A stretch of 64,000 nucleotides of DNA, from positions 124,001 through 188,000 of the forward strand of contig JAQUMN010000001.1 in assembly GCA_028718125.1 (NCBI GenBank). The letters run 5' to 3'. The notes under the pieces were generated by a model, which worked only from the letters and a program-made list of their open reading frames with translations, searched no databases and was not told the DNA's origin. Made by a program: the position numbers and the translations under genes. Each line of letters opens with the position of its first letter. The stretch's first letter is position 1. Shown in pieces: positions 33,970-41,730 of the stretch. The DNA comes from Kiritimatiellia bacterium. GTDB lineage: Bacteria > Verrucomicrobiota > Kiritimatiellia > JAAZAB01.

Positions 33970-35018
33970 GCCGTCGGGGATGACGCCGGCAGTGTCAGCC
34001 GCCAAACGTCGTTCTTGACCGGCCAGGAATTGCCGGCCACGACCCACAGGCTGTTGTCAAAGACATAGAGGGTCGGCTCATGCCGCGGTGAAAACACCGG
34101 CTCCGATTCGAACTTCTTCCACGCTTTGCCGTCTTGCGTGTGCCATACATCGCCCAGGTTTCCGGAGTTGACGTTGTCATAACCGCCGACCATCCATATT
34201 TCGCCGGCATATTCTTTCGCAACGAACCACATCCGCGGCGCCCACGGGGCATGCTCGATGACCCGGGTCCAGTTGGCGCCATCAGCGGAACACCAGACGT
34301 CGTTGTGCGTGGTGGTATTGGCGTAGCCTTTCTCAGGCGGATTGTTGGTTCCCTTGGACCCGCCGCCCATAACCCATAATTTGCCGGCATATGCCACGAC
34401 CGCCGATGCCACTCGCGCGCCATAGGGCGCTTCCTTGCAAACGCATGTCCAGTTTGTGCCGTCCGGCGAATTCCATACGTCCGCTCCGGAGCCCAACTGC
34501 CAGATTTTGCCGGCATGCACAAGCGTCTCGCCGTATCCTCGTGCCCCGAAAGGAGTCTTTTCCAGCACTCGCGTCCATTTTATGCCGTCCGTCGAGTTCC
34601 AAACGCTGCCCTTGACGGCCCACATCTTATCGTCAAACACGACCATCTCGCTATACGCATCATAGGGCGTATCCCCGTCAACTTTATTTACGGGGTCAAA
34701 GGGCGTATCCTTGCTGACCTTGGTCCAGGTGAGGCCGTCGGATGATAACCACATGTCGCGGTGCGTCACATTGCCGTGGTAGTAGCCGTTACTCAGCCAT
34801 AATTTGTCTTTGAACACGACATCTTCCGCGGTATCCCGCGGACTGAACGCCGCGGCGTTGGTCACCTGCACCCAGCCTTTGGCAACCGGTCCGGCAGCGG
34901 ATGCGGCGACAGCCGGCGCCGGTTTCATGGCCGCGCTCGTTCCGCGGCCACCCTCCTGAGACATGAGCGGACTGTTGCAGCACAACAGCGCGACGGTAAC
35001 CGGCAATATTTTTTTCAC
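33963..35018 (-). CDS. Secreted Kelch-like beta-propeller protein
   Basis: 351 residues. A GTG start (35018) with GGGAGG upstream gives a signal peptide (VKKILPVTVALLCCNSPLMSQ). The rest consists of about six blade-like repeats, each with a pattern such as VVFDDKMWAVKGSVWNSTDGIKWTRVLEKTPFGARGYGETLVHAGKIWQLG and VVAYAGKLWVMGGGS, matching Kelch/galactose-oxidase-like propellers. No Cys-Tyr copper site is seen, so a binding rather than oxidase role is likely. It probably acts outside the cytoplasm. Confidence 0.75.
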   Translation of the reverse strand: MKKILPVTVALLCCNSPLMSQEGGRGTSAAMKPAPAVAASAAGPVAKGWVQVTNAAAFSPRDTAEDVVFKDKLWLSNGYYHGNVTHRDMWLSSDGLTWTKVSKDTPFDPVNKVDGDTPYDAYSEMVVFDDKMWAVKGSVWNSTDGIKWTRVLEKTPFGARGYGETLVHAGKIWQLGSGADVWNSPDGTNWTCVCKEAPYGARVASAVVAYAGKLWVMGGGSKGTNNPPEKGYANTTTHNDVWCSADGANWTRVIEHAPWAPRMWFVAKEYAGEIWMVGGYDNVNSGNLGDVWHTQDGKAWKKFESEPVFSPRHEPTLYVFDNSLWVVAGNSWPVKNDVWRLTLPASSPTAQ

Positions 35019-35104
35019 GAATAATCCTCCCGCATGATTAATGTTTCGAGGCACAATCAGAGACTAAAGCCTTCGTACGGGGCGAATGTGTCAAAAGGGA
35101 GTCA

Positions 35105-35390
35105 GGATGTCAAAGCTAAGGTTGCGTCATGCATGCTGAAACCAGCGGCGTCGCAGGCGCTCCGCCCTCCCATAGAGTTCTTTATTTGCGTTTATCCACG
35201 TTACCCGCAACATTGGAGGGTTGAGCTCCCGCGAGACCGTTTTTTTTCCGGTCCTGCCGGCGTCGCAGGCGCTCCGCCCTCCATTGATCCATCAGCCCTG
35301 CATGGGAAGGGGCAGCCTGCCCGCCATAACCTCCTGGCGACGGCGGGAGCTCCCGCGAGACCGTTCTTGACGCAGCCGGGATGTCAAAGC
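35105..35390. repeat. 12-bp direct repeats bracketing MITE-like copy 2
   Basis: GGATGTCAAAGC occurs at 35105-35116 and 35379-35390, on either side of the element at 35120-35377. It may be a remnant of a target duplication, although it is offset from the termini by 3 and 1 bp. Confidence 0.55.
35120..35377 (+). repeat. MITE-like element, family GGCTGCGTCA, copy 2 (internally duplicated)
   Basis: It starts GGTTGCGTCA (35120-35129) and ends TGACGCAGCC (35368-35377). The block GGCGTCGCAGGCGCTCCGCC with CTCC occurs twice (near 35147 and 35259), as does GAGCTCCCGCGAGACCGT (35224 and 35348), so it is two units or an expanded copy. It fills most of the 479-bp gap 35019-35497 between the Kelch-like and LptF/G genes; the flanks carry no gene. 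Confidence 0.7.
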
Positions 35391-35421
35391 GGAAGGACAA
35401 AAAAGTCCGCCCTGAACCCGC

Positions 35422-35449
35422 TTGACAACCGATGGGTTCGCCTTAATCT
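35422..35449 (+). promoter_or_regulatory. Candidate sigma-70 promoter for the LptF/G-glycerate kinase run
   Basis: TTGACA (35422-35427), 16-bp spacer, TAATCT (35444-35449), about 50 bp before the permease start. Confidence 0.4.
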
Positions 35450-35497
35450 ATCTTTGCCTTATTTAAATTCCGCGCGCCGGACGCCATGGACCGACCA

Positions 35498-36586
35498 ATG
35501 AAACTGATTGACAAATATATGCTGCGCTCTTTCCTTGTGCCGATGACGTATTGCCTGCTCACGTTCTGCATGCTGTTCGTTGTCTTCGACCTGTTCGACC
35601 ATCTTTCCGATTTCATTGACGCCCGGACGCCGCTCCTGCAGATCTTGCGGTATTATGTTTATATTTTGCCGGCCACGCTGGTTTTTATTGTTCCCATTTC
35701 ACTGCTCCTGGGATTGCTATACAGTCTTTGGCAACTGTCCAAGAACAATGAGTTGACCGCCATGCGCGCCAGCGGAGTCAGCCTGATGCGGCTGACCATC
35801 CCGATCCTGCTGGTGGGGTTGTTTTCCAGCCTGCTGATCACGGGGCTCCAGGAAACCGTGGCGCCCTGGTCGAGCTACTGGGCCGATCAATTCATCCAAC
35901 GCCAGAAAAAAGGCAATGACCTGACCACCCGCTACGCGCTGAACTTGACCATGAACAACGAGGAACAGCACCGCATCTGGGCGATCAGTAAATTCGACCT
36001 GGTCACCCACGATATGCAAGGCATCAAGGTCGTCCAGCAGCGGCCGGATGGGTCCGACCTCGACACGATCCATGCCGAGGAAGGCAAATTTTACGATGGC
36101 CGCTGGTGGCTGTTCAAGGTCACGATCCAGAAACACGATTTCTACAATAACCCCGTCGGGCCGGTGGTTGCCGAACCCCAGCGGCAAATGACGGACTGGA
36201 CGGAAACGCCCGATGATTTTTTACACGAAGTGAAGGACCCGATTTTTCTTTCGTCCCGGGACCTCTGGAAATTCATGCGCGACCACGAGAATCTTTCGGA
36301 AAAAACGAATGCCCGCATCACCGTGGACATGCATGCCCGCCTGGCCATGCCGTGGACCTGCCTGGTCGTAGCGCTCTTCGGAATTCCCTGCGGCGTACGG
36401 ACCGCGCGCAAAGGCGCATTTGCCGGCATCATTACCGCGCTGTTGACTTTTTTCGCGTTTTATTTCCTGATGACGTTCGGCCAGTGGCTGGGCAAAAACC
36501 AGGTGCTGACCCCCTTCATCAGCGCTTGGTTGCCTAACCTGGCCTTTACCGCGGTCGGGCTGTTCATGATGGCGCGGATGAGATAA
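35498..36586 (+). CDS. LptF/LptG family permease (YjgP/YjgQ)
   Basis: 362 residues. Six membrane helices in the LptF/G pattern: three N-terminal (FLVPMTYCLLTFCMLFVVFDLFD, YYVYILPATLVFIVPISLLLGLLYSL, and LTIPILLVGLFSSLLITGL), a periplasmic beta-jellyroll domain (about 130-265) and three C-terminal helices (AMPWTCLVVALFGIPCGVRTARKGAFAG onwards). LELTAMR-type coupling sequence NNELTAMRASGVSLMR contacts the LptB ATPase. It extracts lipopolysaccharide or a related lipid from the inner membrane. Only one of the LptF/LptG pair is present locally. An in-frame ATG at 35486 adds four residues. Glycerate kinase follows after 3 bp. Confidence 0.88.
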   Translation: MKLIDKYMLRSFLVPMTYCLLTFCMLFVVFDLFDHLSDFIDARTPLLQILRYYVYILPATLVFIVPISLLLGLLYSLWQLSKNNELTAMRASGVSLMRLTIPILLVGLFSSLLITGLQETVAPWSSYWADQFIQRQKKGNDLTTRYALNLTMNNEEQHRIWAISKFDLVTHDMQGIKVVQQRPDGSDLDTIHAEEGKFYDGRWWLFKVTIQKHDFYNNPVGPVVAEPQRQMTDWTETPDDFLHEVKDPIFLSSRDLWKFMRDHENLSEKTNARITVDMHARLAMPWTCLVVALFGIPCGVRTARKGAFAGIITALLTFFAFYFLMTFGQWLGKNQVLTPFISAWLPNLAFTAVGLFMMARMR

Positions 36587-36589
36587 CCC

Positions 36590-37705
36590 ATGCGCGTTCT
36601 TATTGCTTCCAACAGTTTTAAAAACTGCCTCGGGGCGCGGGCGGTTGGCGAAGCCGTGGCGCGCGGCTTGCGCGCCGCCCGTCCGGATACGATCACGGAC
36701 ATCATCCCCATGTCCGATGGCGGCGACGGCCTTGTCGAGGCCCTTGCCGACTCGCTGGCGGCCGAAAGAATCCGAACGGCAACCTGCGACGCACTGGGTC
36801 GAAAGCTGAAGGCTGAGTGGCTGTTGACCGGCGAGTGTGCGGTCATTGAAATGGCCCTGGCTTCCGGGCTGGCCCGGTTGCGGGGGCCGGAGGAATACCG
36901 GCCGCTCGTTACAAGCACGACCGGCACGGGCATCCTTATTCGCGCCGCCCTCGACCGGGGGTGCCGGCATATTGTCATTGGCTTGGGCGGTAGCGCCACG
37001 GTGGATGCCGGATGCGGCATGGCCGCCGCCCTGGGAATTCGCCTGCTGACGGCGAGGGGTCGGCCCCTGCCCGAAGGCGGAGGAGCGCTCTCCCATCTGG
37101 CGCGCATCGAAATGGATGCCGCGGATAAACGCCTCAAGGATACGCGCTTTACCGGCCTGATCGATGTTCAGAATCCGTTGCTGGGAGCGAACGGCGCGGC
37201 GCGCGTGTTCGCTCCGCAAAAAGGCGCCACCCCCGCCGAGGTCGAATGCCTGGAATCAAATTTAGCGCACTGGGCTGCCATCGTGCAGCGCGACATGGGC
37301 AAGGACCTCGCCCCGCGGCCCGGCGGCGGCGCAGCCGGCGGGTTGGGCGCCGGTTGTGTTGCGTTCCTCGACGCAACTCTGGAGAGCGGCGCCGCCTGGG
37401 TGGCCCGGCAAAACCGGTTGGCAGAAGCCATCAGGCAGGCCGACCTGGTCATTACGGGCGAAGGCCGGCTTGACGAACAAACGGCATTCGGCAAGGTCCC
37501 CGCCTTTGTGGCACAGATGGCACAGACGCTCGGCAAGAAGGTCGTAGCCCTGGGCGGGTCGGTGGCCGAGAATCTTGACTTGCACACGATCGGCATTGCG
37601 CGCTGCGTGGCCGTGACGCCGCCGGGCACGCCCCTGGCGGCGGCCCTGCGCGACGCAAAAAACAATCTTGCAAATGCCGCCGCCACCCTTATCATGGAAC
37701 CATGA
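36590..37705 (+). CDS. Glycerate kinase (GarK/GlxK type)
   Basis: 371 residues. Phosphorylates D-glycerate with ATP to 2-phosphoglycerate (type I family). Landmarks: RVLIASNSFKNCLGARAVGEAVARGL, IPMSDGGDGLVEAL, SGLARL, TSTTGTGILIRAAL, VIGLGGSATVDAGCGMAAALG, DVQNPLLGANGAARVFAPQKGAT, GGGAAGGLGAG and ITGEGRLDEQTAFGKVP. Length is normal. It sits 3 bp after the permease gene and is probably co-transcribed with it, although no functional link is obvious. Confidence 0.93.
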   Translation: MRVLIASNSFKNCLGARAVGEAVARGLRAARPDTITDIIPMSDGGDGLVEALADSLAAERIRTATCDALGRKLKAEWLLTGECAVIEMALASGLARLRGPEEYRPLVTSTTGTGILIRAALDRGCRHIVIGLGGSATVDAGCGMAAALGIRLLTARGRPLPEGGGALSHLARIEMDAADKRLKDTRFTGLIDVQNPLLGANGAARVFAPQKGATPAEVECLESNLAHWAAIVQRDMGKDLAPRPGGGAAGGLGAGCVAFLDATLESGAAWVARQNRLAEAIRQADLVITGEGRLDEQTAFGKVPAFVAQMAQTLGKKVVALGGSVAENLDLHTIGIARCVAVTPPGTPLAAALRDAKNNLANAAATLIMEP

Positions 37706-37807
37706 GCATTGCCGATTTCTGATCGCTGAAAGCTGGCGTTCGTTTCCGATTTTTCTGCAATCGTCGATCAGCCATCATCCATCGTAAATTTCATAGGGGA
37801 GGTTGCC

Positions 37808-38731
37808 ATGGCATATATTTCCGTCGTTGAACCCGTGGGCAGGGCGCTGGGTACGGTCCGGCAGATATTGTTCTCCCCTTTTAATCTGATCAAATGGCTG
37901 GGGCTTGGCTTTACGGCATGGCTGGCATCGCTGACCGAAGGCTTTGCGCCGAACTTCAACCTGATCCCGAACAACGCGTTCGATTCGCCGGCCGGCCGCC
38001 AAGTGCTGGCCTGGATCCAGGCCCATTTGGCCCTGGTGATTTCAGTGGGGACTGGGGTCGCGATCGCCATCTTGGCGGTTACGCTGGTTATGGCATGGGT
38101 CAGTTGCCGCGGTAAATTCATGTTCCTGGACAACGTACTCCATAACCGCGCGGAAATCCAGGCTCCCTGGCGCCGGTTCAGCCGGCAGGGCAATTCATTG
38201 TTTCTGTTTTCCATCTGCTTCGGCATCGCCGCGCTGGCCGTCCTGGCCACCCTCGCCCTGCTGCTTCTGTTCGTGGCCTGGCCGGACATCGGGCGGCACA
38301 ACTTCGGGATCAATGCCCTGAGCGCCATCGTGCTGGGCGTCCTGTTTATACCGAGCTACGGGATTGTCGTTGGATGCCTGCTGGCGTTCCTGAACGATTT
38401 TGTGGTCCCGCTCATGATCCTGCGTTCCTGCCGCGTGATGACGGCCTGGGGTTTGTTCCTTGATCTTTTTAAAGCGCATGCCGGTATATTTGTGCTGTAT
38501 ATTTTGTTCCGGCTCGCCTTGACCCTGGTGATTTCCGCGGTTGTGATGATGGCCTGCTGCTTGCTATGTTGTTCGGTGTTGATTCCCTACGTGGGAACGG
38601 TTATCCTCCTGCCCTTGCTCGTGTTCTGGCGCAGCTATTCTCTGCACTTCCTGGAGCAGTTCGGCGGGGCCTATCGGCTGTTCGGCATGGGGCCGTCCCA
38701 GTATATCACCGTCCAGCAGGAACCGGTCTGA
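37808..38731 (+). CDS. Polytopic membrane protein (DUF7544-like)
   Basis: 307 residues with about six hydrophobic helices: LALVISVGTGVAIAILAVTLVMAWV, LFLFSICFGIAALAVLATLALLLLFVAW, LSAIVLGVLFIPSYGIVVGCLLAF and IFVLYILFRLALTLVISAVVMMACCLLCCSVLIPYVG among them. The Cys-rich stretch MMACCLLCCSVL lies in a membrane helix. AGGGGAGG precedes the ATG. It resembles uncharacterised membrane proteins of the DUF7544 kind, but I cannot assign a role. Confidence 0.7.
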   Translation: MAYISVVEPVGRALGTVRQILFSPFNLIKWLGLGFTAWLASLTEGFAPNFNLIPNNAFDSPAGRQVLAWIQAHLALVISVGTGVAIAILAVTLVMAWVSCRGKFMFLDNVLHNRAEIQAPWRRFSRQGNSLFLFSICFGIAALAVLATLALLLLFVAWPDIGRHNFGINALSAIVLGVLFIPSYGIVVGCLLAFLNDFVVPLMILRSCRVMTAWGLFLDLFKAHAGIFVLYILFRLALTLVISAVVMMACCLLCCSVLIPYVGTVILLPLLVFWRSYSLHFLEQFGGAYRLFGMGPSQYITVQQEPV

Positions 38732-38805
38732 AAAGCATTGCTGATTTGGGATTGCTGATTTGAAATAATCAAAGATGATAAGGAAATTCAAAGCGATGTG
38801 TATTC

Positions 38806-38881
38806 TGGATTCCCGCTTTCGCGGGAATGACAGCATGGGTAAACCTTCGCTTGTCATTCCCGACTTGATCGGGAATCCAGT
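38806..38881. repeat. ATTCCCG-type palindromic repeat pair (complete inverted unit)
   Basis: CTGGATTCCCGCTTTCGCGG with GAATGACAG, 12 bp, then CTTGTCATTCCCGACTTGAT with CGGGAATCCAG. The outer ends CTGGATTCCCG and CGGGAATCCAG are perfectly complementary, and each half is itself a hairpin. It lies in the gap before pilT. Confidence 0.75.
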
Positions 38882-38957
38882 ATTATAATTGCCGCCTTTG
38901 GCGGCCTAACTTAAGATCAATCCGAAATCAAAAATCCGCAATCCGCAATTTAAGATC

Positions 38958-40049
38958 ATGTCCATCGTCCGTGACATTTTAGCCAAAGCGGTCGAATCAG
39001 ATGCTTCCGATGTGCATTTAAAGGCCGATGCCCCGCCGTTCTTTCGGGTGCGCGGCATCCTGTCGGAAAGCGGTTTGCCCAAGCTCAGTGACGATGACCT
39101 TAAGCGCACGGTCCAGGATATCCTGCCGGCGCATCTTAAAAACAAACCGGTACCCGACCTGGAAATGGACTTTTCGCACTACGAGGAAGGGGTGGGCCGT
39201 TTTCGAGTCAATGTGTTCATGTCGCGCCATATCCCGACACTGGCTTTCCGCTACGTTAAAACCCACATTCCCACCATTGCGGAACTGCATCTGCCGCCCA
39301 TCCTGGAGCGTCTGGCCCTGACGGACAGCGGCATCATCATGTTGAGCGGCGCCACAAGCTCGGGCAAGTCAACCACGCTGGCGGCCTTGCTGGACTGTGT
39401 CAATCGTCACCAGCGCTGCCGGATCATTACCGTGGAAGACCCGATGGAATATATTTTCACGGATATGCAGTCGGTCATTACCCAGCGGGAGGTCGGCCTG
39501 GATACGCCGTCCTTCCATTCGGCGCTCAAGCACGTTATGCGGCAGGATCCTGACGTCATCATGATCGGCGAAATGCGCGATTCCATCAGCCTCTCCGTGG
39601 CGCTCAGCGCGGCGGAGACCGGCCACCTGGTACTTTCGACCTTGCACGTCAATACGGCGGCCCAGTCGGTACACCGGATTCTCGATTTCTTTCCCAACAC
39701 CGAGCGCGACCAGGTCCGTAAAACGCTGGCCATCAACCTGGCCGCCGTGCTGTGCCAGCGGCTGGTGCCGGCCAAGCAAGGCGGGGTTATGGCGGCCGTT
39801 GAGATCATGGTCAACACGCCCACCGTGCGCAAGCTGATCTCGGAAAACAAGTTGGACGTTCTGCAGGCGGCCATAGAGACCGGCACGGAAGACGGCATGC
39901 AATCTTTCAACCAGGCTTTACTCAAGCTGATCAAGGGCGGGATTGTCACCGAAAAGAACGGCCTGGCCAGCTCCCCCAGCCCCGAACAGCTCAAGATGAA
40001 CCTCCAGGGCATTTTCCTCGACGAAGGCCGCCGCATCCTGGGCGAATAG
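38958..40049 (+). CDS. pilT: Type IV pilus retraction ATPase PilT-like
   Basis: 363-residue secretion-type hexameric ATPase. Walker A GATSSGKSTTLAALLD, the Asp box VEDPMEYIF, Walker B PDVIMIGEMRDSISLSVALSAAETGHLVLSTLH with its His box, and TPTVRKLISENKLD in place of the PilT AIRNLIRE motif are seen. The N-terminal SDASDVHLKADAPPFFRVRGIL is typical. PilT powers pilus retraction and twitching; PilU is a possible alternative given GATSSGKST. No other pilus genes are in the window. The start has only a weak ribosome-binding site. Confidence 0.92.
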   Translation: MSIVRDILAKAVESDASDVHLKADAPPFFRVRGILSESGLPKLSDDDLKRTVQDILPAHLKNKPVPDLEMDFSHYEEGVGRFRVNVFMSRHIPTLAFRYVKTHIPTIAELHLPPILERLALTDSGIIMLSGATSSGKSTTLAALLDCVNRHQRCRIITVEDPMEYIFTDMQSVITQREVGLDTPSFHSALKHVMRQDPDVIMIGEMRDSISLSVALSAAETGHLVLSTLHVNTAAQSVHRILDFFPNTERDQVRKTLAINLAAVLCQRLVPAKQGGVMAAVEIMVNTPTVRKLISENKLDVLQAAIETGTEDGMQSFNQALLKLIKGGIVTEKNGLASSPSPEQLKMNLQGIFLDEGRRILGE

Positions 40050-40083
40050 CATGCTGGGTCGTCAATTCGGTTCTTTTAATTAG

Positions 40084-40112
40084 GCCCCGCGGCGGGGCGA
40101 CTTTACCTTTTT
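40084..40112 (+). terminator. Candidate terminator after pilT
   Basis: GCCCCGC-G-GCGGGGC (40084-40098) followed by GACTTTACCTTTTT. Confidence 0.45.
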
Positions 40113-40160
40113 GTAGGGCGGGCATCCCCGATCAGAATCGGGGAATGCCCGCCCTACAAA
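40110..40160. repeat. Long near-perfect palindrome (TGTAGGGCGGGCAT family)
   Basis: Left arm TTTGTAGGGCGGGCATCCCC with GAT, short loop, right arm ATCGGGGAATGCCCGCCCTA with CAAA: arms of about 23 bp with one bulge. Confidence 0.75.
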
Positions 40161-40187
40161 CGGATTGAAATTCCTAGACATTAAATT

Positions 40188-41702
40188 ATGTCGGAAGGAT
40201 CATACAACAACCCTGCCCCGCGCTCCATAGGCGCCCGAAGGAACGGCCCATGGGTGGATATGGGAATAAGTGTTCTCGTATTTGCCGTTGCCTTGGCGAT
40301 CTATCTCGGACAGAGCCGGCATCTCGCGCGTCCCGAATATCGCTCACTCGTCGAACGTTCGTTCCTGCTGGGCGGCGACGAGCCATGGTATTTGCTCACC
40401 ACGCGTTCCATTGCCTTGCGGCTGAATTACAATTTTTACCAGGACCTGGAGGAACACGGCACCCTGGAGTTCTGGAATCGCGATGTGACGCCGGCGAAAT
40501 ACGGATGCCAGCGCAACCTGCGCCTCGGCCGGGGCGAAGCGGCCACTCCCGAATTCTGGGCGCAAAAACGCTATCCCATCGTGCGGATCGGCCTGCCCAT
40601 CCTGCTGGCGCCGGCCTACCGCGCCGGCATGGCCTGGGACGGGCGCGTTCGCCTCGTCTGCGTGTGGTTCTTGTGCGCGATCGGAGCGCTGCTGGTGCAG
40701 CAGATTTTTCTGGCCGGGTATGAATTGACCCGCAACCGGATGGCGGCGCTGGCGGGGGCCCTGGCCGGCGGTTTTTCCGTTCCCATCCTGCTTTACACAA
40801 CGCAAATTTACACCGAGCTGCCGGCGGCGCTGCTGCTCGTATTCGCCGTGCGGATGCTGTTCACGGCGGCAGGCCCGCCGGTCCAGCGCGCGCTGGGAGC
40901 CGGGCTGGCCGTGGCCGCCCTGCCATGGTTGCATGACAAATATTACCTGCTGGCCGCTTTGCTGGTGATGGCGGGGGTGGGTCAGTGGCGACGCGCTCCC
41001 TTTGCGGCCCTGGCGGCGTTGCTCGTTCCCGTGCTGGCGACGGTGGGACTGCAAGGCGCCTATTACTATTCGCTTCACCGGGTGATCTACCCGATTACGG
41101 ATCATGGAGCGCTTTCAATCAAAAAGGCGCTATGCGGCGGATGGCTCGGCCTGCTGGTGGATCGCACGGACGGGCTCTTTGTCTATTGGCCCGCTGCGCT
41201 GGTTGCCGTAGCCGGCCTGGCGGTCCTGTGGCGCATGAACCGTAAAATCGGCGGATGGATCGCCGTGTTGGTGACGGCCCACTGGTTGTCAGTCGGCCTG
41301 TTCCCGGTGTGGACCGGGGGGCCGGTGGCGCCCCTGCGCTATTGGCTGCCGGCGATCCCGTTGCTGGTGATATCTTCCACTGTGGCATTGGCATTTGCCA
41401 GGGCGCGGATTGTTCTGACGATCGTCCTGCTGTGCATGGGCCTCAGTATCGGCATTGGTTTTTATAATAGCGCCCATCCCCGCCGCTGGTTTGGCAACGC
41501 CCCGCCTCTGGCCAGCGCGCGCCCGCGCGTCGAACGGGTTTTGGAAAACACCTGGCGATTGTTTCCCGACATGAAGAAGCCGGCAGCCGTGGATTATGTG
41601 CAAGGCGTGTTATGGGTCCTGATTCTGGGAAGTGGCGCCATGGCGCTGGGAGGGTGCGGCCGAAGGGACGCCCATAACAAAATGGCGCCTGCTGCTCCTT
41701 GA
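40188..41702 (+). CDS. GT-C-like integral membrane protein
   Basis: 504 residues with about ten transmembrane helices. The first extracytoplasmic loop contains FLLGGDEPWYLLTTRSIALRLNYNFYQDLEE, with an acidic DE pair as in GT-C glycosyltransferases, followed by RYPIVRIGLPILLAPAYRAG. The middle loop LPWLHDKYYLLAALLV is similar to other GT-C-like proteins. The C-terminal hydrophobic helix ends LILGSGAMALGGCG. Lipid-linked sugar transfer is a possibility but not supported by a specific family motif. No strong ribosome-binding site; 40260 is an alternative start. Confidence 0.6.
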   Translation: MSEGSYNNPAPRSIGARRNGPWVDMGISVLVFAVALAIYLGQSRHLARPEYRSLVERSFLLGGDEPWYLLTTRSIALRLNYNFYQDLEEHGTLEFWNRDVTPAKYGCQRNLRLGRGEAATPEFWAQKRYPIVRIGLPILLAPAYRAGMAWDGRVRLVCVWFLCAIGALLVQQIFLAGYELTRNRMAALAGALAGGFSVPILLYTTQIYTELPAALLLVFAVRMLFTAAGPPVQRALGAGLAVAALPWLHDKYYLLAALLVMAGVGQWRRAPFAALAALLVPVLATVGLQGAYYYSLHRVIYPITDHGALSIKKALCGGWLGLLVDRTDGLFVYWPAALVAVAGLAVLWRMNRKIGGWIAVLVTAHWLSVGLFPVWTGGPVAPLRYWLPAIPLLVISSTVALAFARARIVLTIVLLCMGLSIGIGFYNSAHPRRWFGNAPPLASARPRVERVLENTWRLFPDMKKPAAVDYVQGVLWVLILGSGAMALGGCGRRDAHNKMAPAAP

Positions 41703-41730
41703 AACAGGGGACGCACGGCGGCGCCTGCGC

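Noticed and set aside
32287-34047. Long minus-strand open frame (586 codons) across the MttB-like gene
   Set aside because: Covers a clear family gene in another frame and runs over the microprotein terminator; low-complexity His/Gly/Val translation.
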